64,000 nucleotides of DNA from an uncultured Collinsella sp. (GTDB taxonomy: Bacteria; Actinomycetota; Coriobacteriia; Coriobacteriales; Coriobacteriaceae). The DNA is taken from the NCBI GenBank assembly GCA_900541785.1, contig UQKY01000004.1, positions 1 to 64,000 on the forward strand, read 5' to 3'. Shown one piece after another: positions 49,229 to 57,540 of the stretch. The notes beneath the pieces were generated by a model. The model saw nothing but the letters and a program-made list of their open reading frames with translations. It was not told the origin of the DNA and did not search any database. The translations under genes were made by a program, and so were the position numbers. Within the stretch, counting starts at the first letter, position 1; every line of letters starts with the position of its first letter.

Positions 49229-49271
49229 TGGTTTTAGGTTTAACGAGCAGGATATCGGACCCGAACTGCTC
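49229..49271 (-). ncRNA. candidate preQ1-I riboswitch
   Basis: On the minus strand GAGCAG and CTGCTC form P1; the loop begins TTCGGG, and the tail GTTAAACCTAAAACC runs into AAAGGAG and the VUT start. Tail CCT can pair with loop GGG, giving the H-type pseudoknot of the preQ1-I class, and the tail resembles the GUUAACAAAAC tail of the Thermoanaerobacter example. Ligand binding would hide the ribosome site. This is by eye, so moderate confidence. Confidence 0.55.
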
Positions 49272-49335
49272 GGACGTCTCGGTCTATAGACGACGGTGGG
49301 TATGATAGCCGCTCACACGGCATCAGGCAAGCAAA

Positions 49336-49367
49336 CGGCGCGGCAGCCCCGCAGGACCACCGCGCCG
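49336..49367 (-). terminator. hairpin terminator after prfC
   Basis: CGGCGCGG and CCGCGCCG pair on either side of a 16-base loop, followed on the minus strand by TTTGC. It lies just past the prfC stop. Confidence 0.6.
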
Positions 49368-49372
49368 ATGCG

Positions 49373-50986
49373 TTAAAAGGCTACGTTGCCAAACTCCGAC
49401 AGGATAAGGTCGGGGTTGTGGTCGGTTGCCCAATCAACGTTCCACGGGCTCGTAAACAGCAGCAGCTTGCCGCCGCGCATGTCCTCGACGCGCAGCGTGT
49501 CGCGCGTGAGCGAAAGGCCCGGGATATCGATGGTATCGGGGTCGTTCTGGATCCAGCGAATGTCCGTATAGGGCAACGGCTGGCGACGGACCTCAACACG
49601 GTACTCGGCCTTGAGGCGGCGCTCGAGTACCTCAAACTGCAACACGCCGACCACGCCCACAATAACGCTCTCCATGCCGGCACCCAGCTCGCGGAAGATC
49701 TGGATGGCGCCCTCCTGGGCAAGCTCCTCCATACCCTTGACGAACTGCTTGCGCTTGAGCGTGTCGACCTGCGTAATGCGAGCGAACATCTCGGGGGCAA
49801 ACGTCGGGATCTGCGGATACTGCACGTGGCGCTTGCCGGAGCACACGGTGTCGCCGATGCTAAAGATACCCGGATCGAACAGGCCCACGATATCGCCCGC
49901 GTACGCCTCGTCCACGATGGCGCGGTCATCGGCCATCATCGACGTGCCCGTGGCAAGCTTAAGCTTGCGGTTGCCCTGCACGTGGAAGGCGTCCATGCCG
50001 CGCTCGAACTTGCCCGAGCAAATGCGCACAAAGGCGATGCGGTCGCGGTGGTTCTTGTCCATGTTGGCCTGGATCTTAAACACAAAGCCGCTAAAGTCGT
50101 CGCGGCAGGGATCGACCGGTTCGCTGGTTAGCGTATCGGTATAGGCGCGCGGCGTCGGGGCCAGACGCAGGAACTCCTTGAGGAAGGGCTCCACGCCAAA
50201 GTTGGTGAGCGCCGAGCCAAAGAACGCCGGGCTCAGCTTGCCGCAGGCCACGGCATCCAAATCGAGCTCGTCGCCGGCACCATCGAGCAGCTCGATATCG
50301 TCCATCAGGTTCTTATGGTTCTCCTCGCCGATGAGCTCATCCATGGAAGGATCGCCCAGCTCGGCCTCGACCTCGGCGACCTTCTTGGTGGCGTTGGCGT
50401 GGCCGTCGCCCTCGAAGGCAATGACGCGACGGGTCTGACGATCGAACACGCCGCGGAAGTTGCGGCCGCTACCGATCGGCCAGTTCATGGGATACGTATT
50501 GATGCCCAGGACATTCTCGATCTCTTCCATGAGCTCAAACGGATCGCGAGCCTCGTGGTCGAGCTTGTTCACAAAGGTGAAGATGGGAATGTGGCGTAGC
50601 GTGCAGACCTTAAAGAGCTTTTTGGTCTGGGCCTCGACGCCCTTGGCGCCGTCGATGACCATGACCGCGGCGTCGGCGGCCATAAGAGTACGGTAGGTAT
50701 CTTCCGAAAAGTCCTGGTGGCCGGGGGTATCGAGGATGTTGACGCAGGCGCCGTTGTAGGTGAACTGCAGCACCGAGGAGGTAACGGAAATGCCGCGCTC
50801 CTTCTCGATGTCCATCCAGTCCGAAACGGCATGCTTGGCCGAGCTCTTGCCCTTGACCGAGCCGGCGGTCTGAATGCTGCCGGTATAGAGCAGCAGCTTC
50901 TCGGTAAGTGTGGTCTTACCGGCGTCCGGGTGGCTGATGATCGCGAATGTGCGGCGCGACGAGATTTCATCCGACAGGCTTGCCAT
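49373..50986 (-). CDS. prfC: peptide chain release factor 3
   Basis: A 537-residue translational GTPase that recycles RF1/RF2 after termination. G1 is SHPDAGKTTLTEK (residues 18-30), G2 contains ERGISVTSSV, G3 is DTPGHQDFSEDTYRT and G4 NKLD, all RF3-specific. The length is close to the E. coli protein (529). ATG 50986 follows AAAGGA; a longer frame from 51013 is not needed. It stands alone. Confidence 0.95.
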   Translation of the reverse strand: MASLSDEISSRRTFAIISHPDAGKTTLTEKLLLYTGSIQTAGSVKGKSSAKHAVSDWMDIEKERGISVTSSVLQFTYNGACVNILDTPGHQDFSEDTYRTLMAADAAVMVIDGAKGVEAQTKKLFKVCTLRHIPIFTFVNKLDHEARDPFELMEEIENVLGINTYPMNWPIGSGRNFRGVFDRQTRRVIAFEGDGHANATKKVAEVEAELGDPSMDELIGEENHKNLMDDIELLDGAGDELDLDAVACGKLSPAFFGSALTNFGVEPFLKEFLRLAPTPRAYTDTLTSEPVDPCRDDFSGFVFKIQANMDKNHRDRIAFVRICSGKFERGMDAFHVQGNRKLKLATGTSMMADDRAIVDEAYAGDIVGLFDPGIFSIGDTVCSGKRHVQYPQIPTFAPEMFARITQVDTLKRKQFVKGMEELAQEGAIQIFRELGAGMESVIVGVVGVLQFEVLERRLKAEYRVEVRRQPLPYTDIRWIQNDPDTIDIPGLSLTRDTLRVEDMRGGKLLLFTSPWNVDWATDHNPDLILSEFGNVAF

Positions 50987-51126
50987 GCGGATCCTTTCTT
51001 GCATTGAGTGCATTACGTCGTTGTAACCGCACTATTGTAGCCGCGAAATTCCGTTTTAGAGCGCCTATCAGGACAAATTCATCAGTTAGGGCATGGGGTA
51101 GCAGTCGATGGCGGCACTCCGAAGCA

Positions 51127-51348
51127 GTTTGTCTCGATCTGTAACATCTAGACGGTTTTTGAACCTCTTCCTGTTACAGATTTAGACAAACAGGTGGGCG
51201 TCCCAGAAAGATCTCGATCTGTAACATCTAGCAGCCAAAATCTTCTCCAGTTGTTACAGATTTAGACAAACAGGTGGGGCCCGCCAGCAAAATCTCAATC
51301 TGTAACAGGTAGCCGTCCAAATCGGTTCCAGATGTTACAGATTGAGAT
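51127..51348. repeat. array of three palindromes in a 472-base intergenic region
   Basis: The stretch from 50987 to 51458 has no gene. It holds three successive palindromes that share ATCTGTAACA...TGTTACAGAT: unit 1 (arms 51127-51146 and 51172-51191, 18 of 20 paired), unit 2 (arms about 51213-51226 and 51252-51265) and unit 3 (arms 51292-51307 and 51333-51348, perfect). Units are 55-80 bases apart and loops differ. It resembles a BIME-like cluster of REP sequences. Confidence 0.8.
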
Positions 51349-51397
51349 GGATGAACGAACGGACAATCCCTATTTGCCTCTTGCGTAACTGTGCATA

Positions 51398-51431
51398 GTG
51401 TATATATACTGTGCTTACCGGTTATATACAC
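51398..51431. promoter_or_regulatory. candidate GntR operator/promoter
   Basis: GTGTATATA (51398-51406) and TATATACAC (51423-51431) are inverted around 16 bases, and GTATATATAC (51400-51409) is itself palindromic. They lie 28-61 bases upstream of the GntR gene and overlap the probable -10 region, as in autoregulated YtrA-type operons. Confidence 0.5.
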
Positions 51432-51458
51432 GTGTAGCCCAACAGCTAAGGAGCCGCT

Positions 51459-51839
51459 GTGGACATCATCCTATCCAATTCGAGCGACAAGCCCATCTAC
51501 GAGCAAATAGCCTCGCAGGTCAAAGCTCAGATCCTTTCGGGCACACTCGCTGCGGGAGCCAAACTCCCCAGCATCCGTGCACTCGCGAGCGATCTTGGCG
51601 TGAGTGTCATCACCACCAAGCGCGCCTACGCCGACCTAGAGCAACTCGGGTTTATCTGCACCGTGCAGGGCAAGGGCTGCTTTGTCGCCGAGGGCAACCA
51701 GGAACTCTTGCGCGAAAACCAGCTCTGCCATATCGAAGAGCTACTTGCGAAAGCGGCGAGCCAAGCCGAAACCCTGGGCGTCACGCGCGACAAGCTGCAC
51801 GAGATGCTCGACCTGGTAGCCCCCGAAACTATGCAGTAG
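51459..51839 (+). CDS. GntR-family regulator, YtrA type
   Basis: A 126-residue regulator. Winged HTH: PIYEQIASQVKAQILSG, then AGAKLPSIRALASDLGVS (key part LPSIRALASDLGVS) and a TVQGKGCFVA wing; only a short helical dimerisation tail follows, as in the YtrA subgroup that controls ABC transporters. The GTG start at 51459 follows AAGGAG. It heads an operon with an ABC ATPase and a permease and probably represses it. Confidence 0.88.
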   Translation: MDIILSNSSDKPIYEQIASQVKAQILSGTLAAGAKLPSIRALASDLGVSVITTKRAYADLEQLGFICTVQGKGCFVAEGNQELLRENQLCHIEELLAKAASQAETLGVTRDKLHEMLDLVAPETMQ

Positions 51840-51862
51840 CCATCTGCAAGAAAGGCTATGCC

Positions 51863-52744
51863 ATGCAAAACCTTTTAGAACTCAAAGGTATCTCACGCCG
51901 TGTGAGCGACCGCTTTTCGCTGCGCGACGTCACGCTTGCCGTGGAACCCGGCCAGATTGTTGGCTTTGTGGGCGCAAACGGCGCCGGCAAAACCACGACG
52001 ATTCGAGCCGCGCTCGGGCTTATAAAGCTCGATGCCGGCGAGGTGCACCTGTTTGGGCAGCGCTGTGGCGCCGACGCGCCCGATGAGACGCAGCGCCATC
52101 TACGCTCCCGCGTCGGTCTTGTCCTGGACACGTGCCCCTTCCCCTCCACGCTCAAGGTGGGCCAGATCGAGTCGCTCGTAGGCCCGGCGTACCCCACGTG
52201 GGACCGCGAAACGTTCGCCGGATTCATCAACCGATTTGGCCTCGATCCTAAGACAAAAGTCAAGGACCTCTCCCGCGGCATGGGCATGAAACTGCAGCTT
52301 GCCTGTGCACTCAGTCACAATGCCAAACTGCTCGTTTTGGACGAAGCCACCGCAGGCCTCGATCCCATGGCACGCGAGGAACTGCTCGATGAGCTGCTTG
52401 CCTTTGTCGCCGACGGTCAGCACAGCGTGCTGCTCTCGAGCCACATTACGTCCGACCTCGATCGCGCCGCCGACCGCGTCATCTGCATCGATAACGGCTC
52501 GATTATTTTGGACCTGCCGCGCGAGGACATTACCGACCGAGCCGGCATCGCCCACTGCACCCAAGCACAGGCCGCCGAGCTTATGGCTTGCGTCGAAGGC
52601 GCCCGTGCCGTCCACCACGCCTATAGCGTGGACGTGCTCGTGCCCAACCGTCGCGAAACGCTCGAGGCCTTCCCCGAGATTCCCAGCGATCGGGCAACCA
52701 TTGATGACTATCTTCGCCTCATGCTGAAAGGAGCTTCGAAATGA
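51863..52744 (+). CDS. ABC transporter ATP-binding protein
   Basis: A 293-residue ABC ATPase. Walker A is GANGAGKTTTIRA (about residues 35-47), the signature is LSRGMGMKLQLACAL (LSRGM in place of LSGGQ), Walker B is LLVLDEATAGLD and the switch His is in LLSSHIT. The signature variant is common in YtrB-like proteins. ATG 51863 follows AAGAAAGG. It follows the GntR gene by 23 bases and overlaps the permease gene by 4. Export of an unknown compound, perhaps peptide or lipid, is likely. Confidence 0.9.
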   Translation: MQNLLELKGISRRVSDRFSLRDVTLAVEPGQIVGFVGANGAGKTTTIRAALGLIKLDAGEVHLFGQRCGADAPDETQRHLRSRVGLVLDTCPFPSTLKVGQIESLVGPAYPTWDRETFAGFINRFGLDPKTKVKDLSRGMGMKLQLACALSHNAKLLVLDEATAGLDPMAREELLDELLAFVADGQHSVLLSSHITSDLDRAADRVICIDNGSIILDLPREDITDRAGIAHCTQAQAAELMACVEGARAVHHAYSVDVLVPNRRETLEAFPEIPSDRATIDDYLRLMLKGASK

Positions 52745-53439
52745 AACGCGCCTTTATGTCCGAGCTCGCCATCGCTCGCTCGCTTATCCCGAGCATTGCA
52801 GGCGTCGGCCTGTTCATGTTTGTCGTGCTGACCCTTGCCAACGCGTCGGATGTCGATTCCGGCATGAGCGCCGGCGCCTGTGCGGTCAGCGCAATGTCGC
52901 CCATCATAATCATGAACTCGCTAGCTGGCTACGATAACCAAAACGGCTGGGAGCGTTATCGAGCAACGTTGCCCTTCTCGCGCAAAGACATCATCTGCGC
53001 ACGCTACCTGTGCATCGTTGTCTTCTCGGCCATCATGGCCTGCGCCGCCGCGCTTCTGAGCATCGTCTCCATCCCGCTTTTCAACAGCGCGGGCATCCCC
53101 TCGACGGGACAGGCCGTCTTTGAGACCGCAATGGCCTCGGCGGCATCGATGCTCATCTCCCTCATGATGGTGTTTTTGGCGCAGCCGCTGTTCTTTCGAT
53201 TTGGACACATGGAGGCGCTGCGCCTATCCGTTGGCCTGTTTGCCCTGCTTGGTTGCGGCACAATGGCCACGCTGAGCTCCTCCAACCCCATCAGCAACTG
53301 GCTCATGTCGATTGCCGGAGCGAATCCCGATCCCGCCGTCCTTGGCTGTCTGTGTGCAGGAATTGCCGTGCTGGCCCTCGCACTATGTGCAATCAGCTGC
53401 GCTGTCAGCACCAAGGTTTATCGAGTACGCGATCTGTAA
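52741..53439 (+). CDS. ABC-2 type permease
   Basis: A 232-residue membrane protein with six helices (about 13-35, 45-63, 88-112, 130-150, 162-180, 198-222). NGWERYRATLPFSRKDIICARYL is the ABC2_membrane_5 hallmark (key part LPFSRKDIICARYL). Its ATG overlaps the ATPase stop (ATGA). It would form a dimer with the preceding ATPase. Cargo unknown. Confidence 0.85.
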   Translation: MKRAFMSELAIARSLIPSIAGVGLFMFVVLTLANASDVDSGMSAGACAVSAMSPIIIMNSLAGYDNQNGWERYRATLPFSRKDIICARYLCIVVFSAIMACAAALLSIVSIPLFNSAGIPSTGQAVFETAMASAASMLISLMMVFLAQPLFFRFGHMEALRLSVGLFALLGCGTMATLSSSNPISNWLMSIAGANPDPAVLGCLCAGIAVLALALCAISCAVSTKVYRVRDL

Positions 53440-53567
53440 TCGACAGCTAAAAAAACTTAGGTGGTACCCCGCTAATTTTTTCAATGAAACAAGGCGGCAT
53501 AGCGTCACCACCGCCCCTCACAGCAGGCCGTCTAGTTCTTGGCAACCAAAAAGACACCGTCAGCATA

Positions 53568-53750
53568 TCGAAGGTGAATACTTTTCCGAGAAGTGAACGA
53601 GTAAAAACAGTGCCCTGTAGCATCGACATTTTTAAGGACTCAATTCCTGCGGTTTTGTCTAAGAATCCTGCAGTTTTGTTCGAAAAAAGTGTGCATGTTC
53701 CAGGGTTCCAGATTTACTCGTTCACTTCGCGGAAAACCATTCACCTTCGA
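53568..53750. repeat. 183-bp element with 36-bp inverted ends
   Basis: The 449-base gap 53440-53888 contains no convincing gene. Arms 53568-53603 and 53715-53750 match at 33 of 36 positions (ends TCGAAGGTGAAT, inner GAAGTGAACGAGTA), and weaker pairing continues inward. The middle has a direct repeat, TCCTGCRGTTTTGT (53644 and 53666). It may be a MITE-like element or a long structured RNA. Confidence 0.75.
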
Positions 53751-53888
53751 TTCGAGCCTTAACCAAATGCCCTCTCGAACTATGGCCCCTGTCTCACCAC
53801 AGCGATATCAAAGCTTCATGGCGGGACGGTATCATCGGACGAGCGCCGTAAATCTGGCGCGGTTGTTCTTTGGGGAGGCATTTCACCC

Positions 53889-54764
53889 GTGTCGTGGGTC
53901 GCAGCAGCATTTGTGTCGGCTTTCTTTGCCGGCATCACATCTATCCTGGCCAAATGCGGCATCAAGCAGACCGACTCCGATGTCGCGACGGCCATTCGCA
54001 CCTGCGTGGTGCTCGTTTTCGCCTGGGCAATGGCGGACATTTCTGGATCCATTGGAACCATCGGCAGCATCGAACCCAGATCCTGGCTCTTTCTCGTCCT
54101 CTCGGGACTCGCTACCGGTGCTTCGTGGATCTGTTGCTTTAAGGCGTTGGGCATCGGAGACGTCAATAAGGTCGTACCGGTCGACAAGATGAGCACCGTA
54201 CTCGCCGCACTGATCGCCATCGTACTTTTTGGCGAGACGAGCAACCTTGCGGTTAAGCTCGTGGGAACCGCTGTCATCACCCTCGGCACGTTTTTAATGA
54301 TCGAGAAGAAGCAGCCTGCCGGACCCGAGCAGCAGCAAGACCGGACCTGGCTCGCTTACGCCCTCGGCGCCGCCGTGTTCGCGGCGCTCACGTCCATCCT
54401 TGCCAAGGCTGGCATCGAAGGCGTCGAATCCAACCTGGCCACGGCAATCCGTACCTGTGTGGTACTGGTTATGGCATGGGCAATCGTGGCAGCTAAAGGC
54501 AAGATGGGCCAAGCCGTGCACGTAGACCGCTACGAACTCGTATTTCTCGCAGCATCGGGCATTGCGACTGGCGCATCGTGGCTGCTATGCTACTACGCCA
54601 TCGCCACAGGCCAGGTGAGCGTCGTGGTGCAGATCGACAAACTATCGATTGTCGTATCGGTACTATTTGCGCGCTTGGCATTCAACGAAAAACTCTCACG
54701 GCGCAGCACCATCGGTCTCGCCCTCATCGTACTGGGCACCGCCGCGCTCGCGGTTTGGAAATAG
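53889..54764 (+). CDS. DMT-family transporter with two EamA repeats
   Basis: A 291-residue protein with ten helices in two clearly duplicated halves: FFAGITSILAKCGI/ALTSILAKAGI, DSDVATAIRTCVVLVFAWA/ESNLATAIRTCVVLVMAWA (identical block ATAIRTCVVLV) and SGLATGASWICC/SGIATGASWLLC. The GTG start at 53889 follows GGGGAGG. The near-identity of the halves suggests a recent or conserved internal duplication. Substrate unknown. Confidence 0.85.
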   Translation: MSWVAAAFVSAFFAGITSILAKCGIKQTDSDVATAIRTCVVLVFAWAMADISGSIGTIGSIEPRSWLFLVLSGLATGASWICCFKALGIGDVNKVVPVDKMSTVLAALIAIVLFGETSNLAVKLVGTAVITLGTFLMIEKKQPAGPEQQQDRTWLAYALGAAVFAALTSILAKAGIEGVESNLATAIRTCVVLVMAWAIVAAKGKMGQAVHVDRYELVFLAASGIATGASWLLCYYAIATGQVSVVVQIDKLSIVVSVLFARLAFNEKLSRRSTIGLALIVLGTAALAVWK

Positions 54765-54856
54765 CGCCGATTCCGAGCGAGATCTAGGCGCTCGCAAATC
54801 CATGACACAGCGCCACACCGGGCCTAGGGTGCTTGTATCGACCGTGCGCCACCGTG

Positions 54857-56161
54857 CTACTTGCGCAGCGACTTGGGCAGCGGAATGCCGGCGGCGATGA
54901 CGGCGGCGATGATCATACAGATGATGCCTTTGAGCGGGAAGCACATGAGCAACAAGCCCACGACCATAACGGGTTGGCGCATGACCGCACCCATCGTCGA
55001 TGCCGTGCAGACGGCGACGCAAAAGACCGGATCGGTGCCGGTGAGGATGGCCAGTCCGTAGCCCAGGCTTACGCCCGAGAAGATAACCGGGAAGAAGTGG
55101 CCGCCGCGCCAGCCCAGGTTGATGAGGGCGGGCGTCAGCATGGCCTTAACAAGACCGGTCGCGATAAGCACGCCAGCGGGAATGGTCAGATAGGTTTCCA
55201 TGAGCACGTCGGCCTGAGTCTCGCCGGCAAACATGGTGTAGGGCAGGACCGTGCCGCAGACGGCGAGCGCCAGACCGGCTAGCATGGCCTTGACGACAGG
55301 ACGCTCCCCTATTGCATGGGACAGCGCCTCGCTTGCATGCTCGGAGACAAAGTACAGCCAGCCGCAGATTGTTCCGATCAGCGACAGAGGAATGAGCCAG
55401 GTAAGCTCCAGGTTGCCCACCTCGGCGGACTCGAACCTCGGCATACCCATGCCGCCGCCCATGAGCTGGCCGAGCAGCAGGTAGGTGCCCAGGCCGCCGG
55501 CAATCGCAATGCCGTAGACCGCCGTCTTTTGCGCCTTGGGCAGCCTGATGGTGATCTCACCGGATTCGGAATCCTCGCCATCGCCGGCACCCTGGCCGTC
55601 AGTACTTCCGGCAAGCGGCGCCACAAAGCCAAACACGGGCGCGGTAAAGAGCGCCGTCAGGGCAGCCTGGGTGCCCAGCAGCGTGAGCTCCCTAAACTCG
55701 GCGCCAAAGCGACGCATACGGTCGCCAACCCAGCTGCACAGACCTGCGATAACGCCGGTCAGACCGGCCTCCGGTCCAATACTTCCACCAAACAGCAGCG
55801 GCAGCAATGCCGCGAGCGAAAGCTTGCCCAGGTTGTCGTACGGGTAGCGCCCGTCTTGCTTAACCTTTGCCATCACCTGGTTGAGGTCATCGGTCTTGAT
55901 GCCCGTCATCTTTTCGTACAGGCCAATCACCAAGCCGCCCAACAGGCAAACGAAAAACGGGTACGGCAAAAAGCCAAACGGGCCGCTGGCGAGTTCGGGC
56001 GAAGAGACACCCAGCATATGCGGGACCTCGGTCCACAAATAATCAATGCCGTGCTCCATCGCAAAGAAGAATAGCCAGACTGCAGCACCCGCGAGTGCAC
56101 CGGTCACGGCAACGCTGACCAAAAACAGCGCGCGGTTCGTGGGTTTGGCAAGGTTATCCAT
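54857..56161 (-). CDS. CLC-family chloride channel/antiporter
   Basis: A 434-residue CLC protein. The anion pathway motifs are GSIGPEAGL (GxGPE-like, residues 127-135) and GWRGGHFFPVIF; Glu in GPEAG would be the gating residue. A charged insert around residues 185-205 (GDGEDSESGE) joins two halves. It moves chloride, or fluoride, across the membrane. ATG 56161 follows GGGAGGA. No fluoride riboswitch was recognised upstream, so chloride or proton exchange is more likely. Confidence 0.87.
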   Translation of the reverse strand: MDNLAKPTNRALFLVSVAVTGALAGAAVWLFFFAMEHGIDYLWTEVPHMLGVSSPELASGPFGFLPYPFFVCLLGGLVIGLYEKMTGIKTDDLNQVMAKVKQDGRYPYDNLGKLSLAALLPLLFGGSIGPEAGLTGVIAGLCSWVGDRMRRFGAEFRELTLLGTQAALTALFTAPVFGFVAPLAGSTDGQGAGDGEDSESGEITIRLPKAQKTAVYGIAIAGGLGTYLLLGQLMGGGMGMPRFESAEVGNLELTWLIPLSLIGTICGWLYFVSEHASEALSHAIGERPVVKAMLAGLALAVCGTVLPYTMFAGETQADVLMETYLTIPAGVLIATGLVKAMLTPALINLGWRGGHFFPVIFSGVSLGYGLAILTGTDPVFCVAVCTASTMGAVMRQPVMVVGLLLMCFPLKGIICMIIAAVIAAGIPLPKSLRK

Positions 56162-56286
56162 CGGGTCCTCCCGCAGTCAAAGTCGACATAGATACGTTTT
56201 ATTGTAGAGCGAGCGTTGTCCGAACGAGCCAACCATCTGCGCCGCAAACGGCACCATTGGGAGTCATAGTGGGGCAGGCTCAAGAC

Positions 56287-56820
56287 TTATCCGTTGATAA
56301 TCGAGGCAATCTCGCGCAAATCGTCGGCAAAGTAGATGCCTTGCTGGCGCTGCGGGCTCGATAAGCCCTTATCGATCATATGCCCGAGCAGGGCTTTGAG
56401 GTCGTTGTAGTACCCATCCAGGTTGTACAGAATGCACGGCGCGCTCAGGTGCCCCAACGACACCGCAGACATAACCTCGGCAATCTCCTCGAGCGTGCCC
56501 GTGCCGCCCGGAAAGGCAATGAACGCATCACCGTGCTCGATCATCTTGGCTTTGCGCTCGGCCATATCACTCGTCACGATAAGGTCGTCGATTCCGTCGT
56601 GCTGAAACTCGGCCTCGATAAAAAAGCTCGGCTCAACGCCCGTCACATGCCCGCCAGCATCGAGCACGCTATCGGCGAGCGCGCCCATCAGGCCCGACTT
56701 GGACCCGCCGTATACCAGCGCGTGGCCGTTGGTGCCAATCCACGTGCCGAGCTCTCGCACTGCAGGCAGAAACGCCGGGTCGTTGCCGACGCTCGCGCCC
56801 AGGTACACCGTGATGTTCAT
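56287..56820 (-). CDS. LOG-family protein (TIGR00730)
   Basis: A 177-residue Rossmann-fold protein with the PGGTGTLEE nucleotide motif and GGSKSGLMGALADS. The family is a nucleoside 5'-monophosphate phosphoribohydrolase (cytokinin-activating in plants; in bacteria AMP/IMP cleavage). ATG 56820 is chosen for spacing to GAGGGGG; a TTG 6 bases earlier is an alternative. It follows the K+ channel gene after 36 bases on the same strand, so they may be cotranscribed. Confidence 0.87.
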   Translation of the reverse strand: MNITVYLGASVGNDPAFLPAVRELGTWIGTNGHALVYGGSKSGLMGALADSVLDAGGHVTGVEPSFFIEAEFQHDGIDDLIVTSDMAERKAKMIEHGDAFIAFPGGTGTLEEIAEVMSAVSLGHLSAPCILYNLDGYYNDLKALLGHMIDKGLSSPQRQQGIYFADDLREIASIING

Positions 56821-56856
56821 ATGCAATCCCCCTCGTCGTGACGCGCGGCACCCGTT

Positions 56857-57282
56857 CTATCGTTGCCGGCGACGGTACTCGCGCACGCGGCGCGACAAAT
56901 CGGCGAGCTCATCGCGGTCGAGTTCTTCCAAATGCTCAAGATCGTCCATAAAGCGCGCCATGGTGTCCTTTTGGCGCAGTTTGATGAGCGTATTGCAGTA
57001 GTTCACCGCCACGCCCGTGAGCATGGCGATGTAGAAGATGCTGATGATGCTCAGAATGACGGTAATGGCGCGGGCAACCGGTGTCTCGGCCGGAATGTCG
57101 CCAAAGCCGATCGTCGAGACCGTCTCAAAGCTAAACCAGAGACCGTCGCCAAACGTAAGGGACGTGGGCTCGGACAGCCAGACGGCAGTCGAGCACAGCA
57201 GGTAAAAGATTAGAAACAGGCCCGTGATGCGCGCAAAGCCAGCCTGTCGCAGCACATCGGCAAGCGTCCTCAACCTGTTCAT
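56857..57282 (-). CDS. two-helix potassium channel
   Basis: A 141-residue channel subunit: helix 1 (about 17-38), pore helix and selectivity filter TVSTIGFGD (residues about 59-67), helix 2 (about 74-98) and a charged coiled tail. TIGFGD differs from TVGYGD only at the Val and Tyr. It would form a homotetramer. There is no RCK domain, so it differs from TrkA-type channels. ATG 57282 follows AAAGGGG. Confidence 0.88.
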   Translation of the reverse strand: MNRLRTLADVLRQAGFARITGLFLIFYLLCSTAVWLSEPTSLTFGDGLWFSFETVSTIGFGDIPAETPVARAITVILSIISIFYIAMLTGVAVNYCNTLIKLRQKDTMARFMDDLEHLEELDRDELADLSRRVREYRRRQR

Positions 57283-57350
57283 CGCGACCCCTTTCCCAGA
57301 CGCCCAATCTCGTTCGCTCGGTATTGTCCCACGCCTCCCCCGCAAACGAA

Positions 57351-57448
57351 ACTAGTCATTGGGAACTAGTCATTGGGGACGTTCTTAAATGACTAGTCAA
57401 ACAAGAACGTCCCCATTGACTAGTCGTTTAAGAACGTCCCCGATGACT
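57351..57448. repeat. rearranged TAGTCATTGGGGACG palindrome cluster
   Basis: The stretch holds ACTAGTCATTGGG (57351), ACTAGTCATTGGGGACGTTC (57365), GAACGTCCCC (57406) and GAACGTCCCCGATGACT (57432). The units match the palindrome at 43484-43539. It looks like two copies nested or fused. It lies between the divergent K+ channel and sensor-kinase genes. Confidence 0.85.
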
Positions 57449-57540
57449 GCCGGGCGGGACCGTTTAGCGGTACAGCTGCCGACTGGGCAGGCTGAGCTGG
57501 TATCCTTATGCGGTAATGTCTCGATTCGTTAGGATTGCAT

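Noticed and set aside
51127..51348. CRISPR array
   Set aside because: Units are palindromes with long arms and variable internal loops, only three in number, with no equal-length spacers and no cas genes.
53484..53762. 92-residue frame and mirrored minus-strand peptides in the 53.5 kb gap
   Set aside because: The similar peptides on both strands come from the inverted repeat itself; no ribosome site or codon bias supports a gene.
56162..56286. Fluoride riboswitch upstream of the CLC gene
   Set aside because: The GGCGCAGATGG segment is only a partial resemblance; the rest of the fluoride aptamer is not seen.
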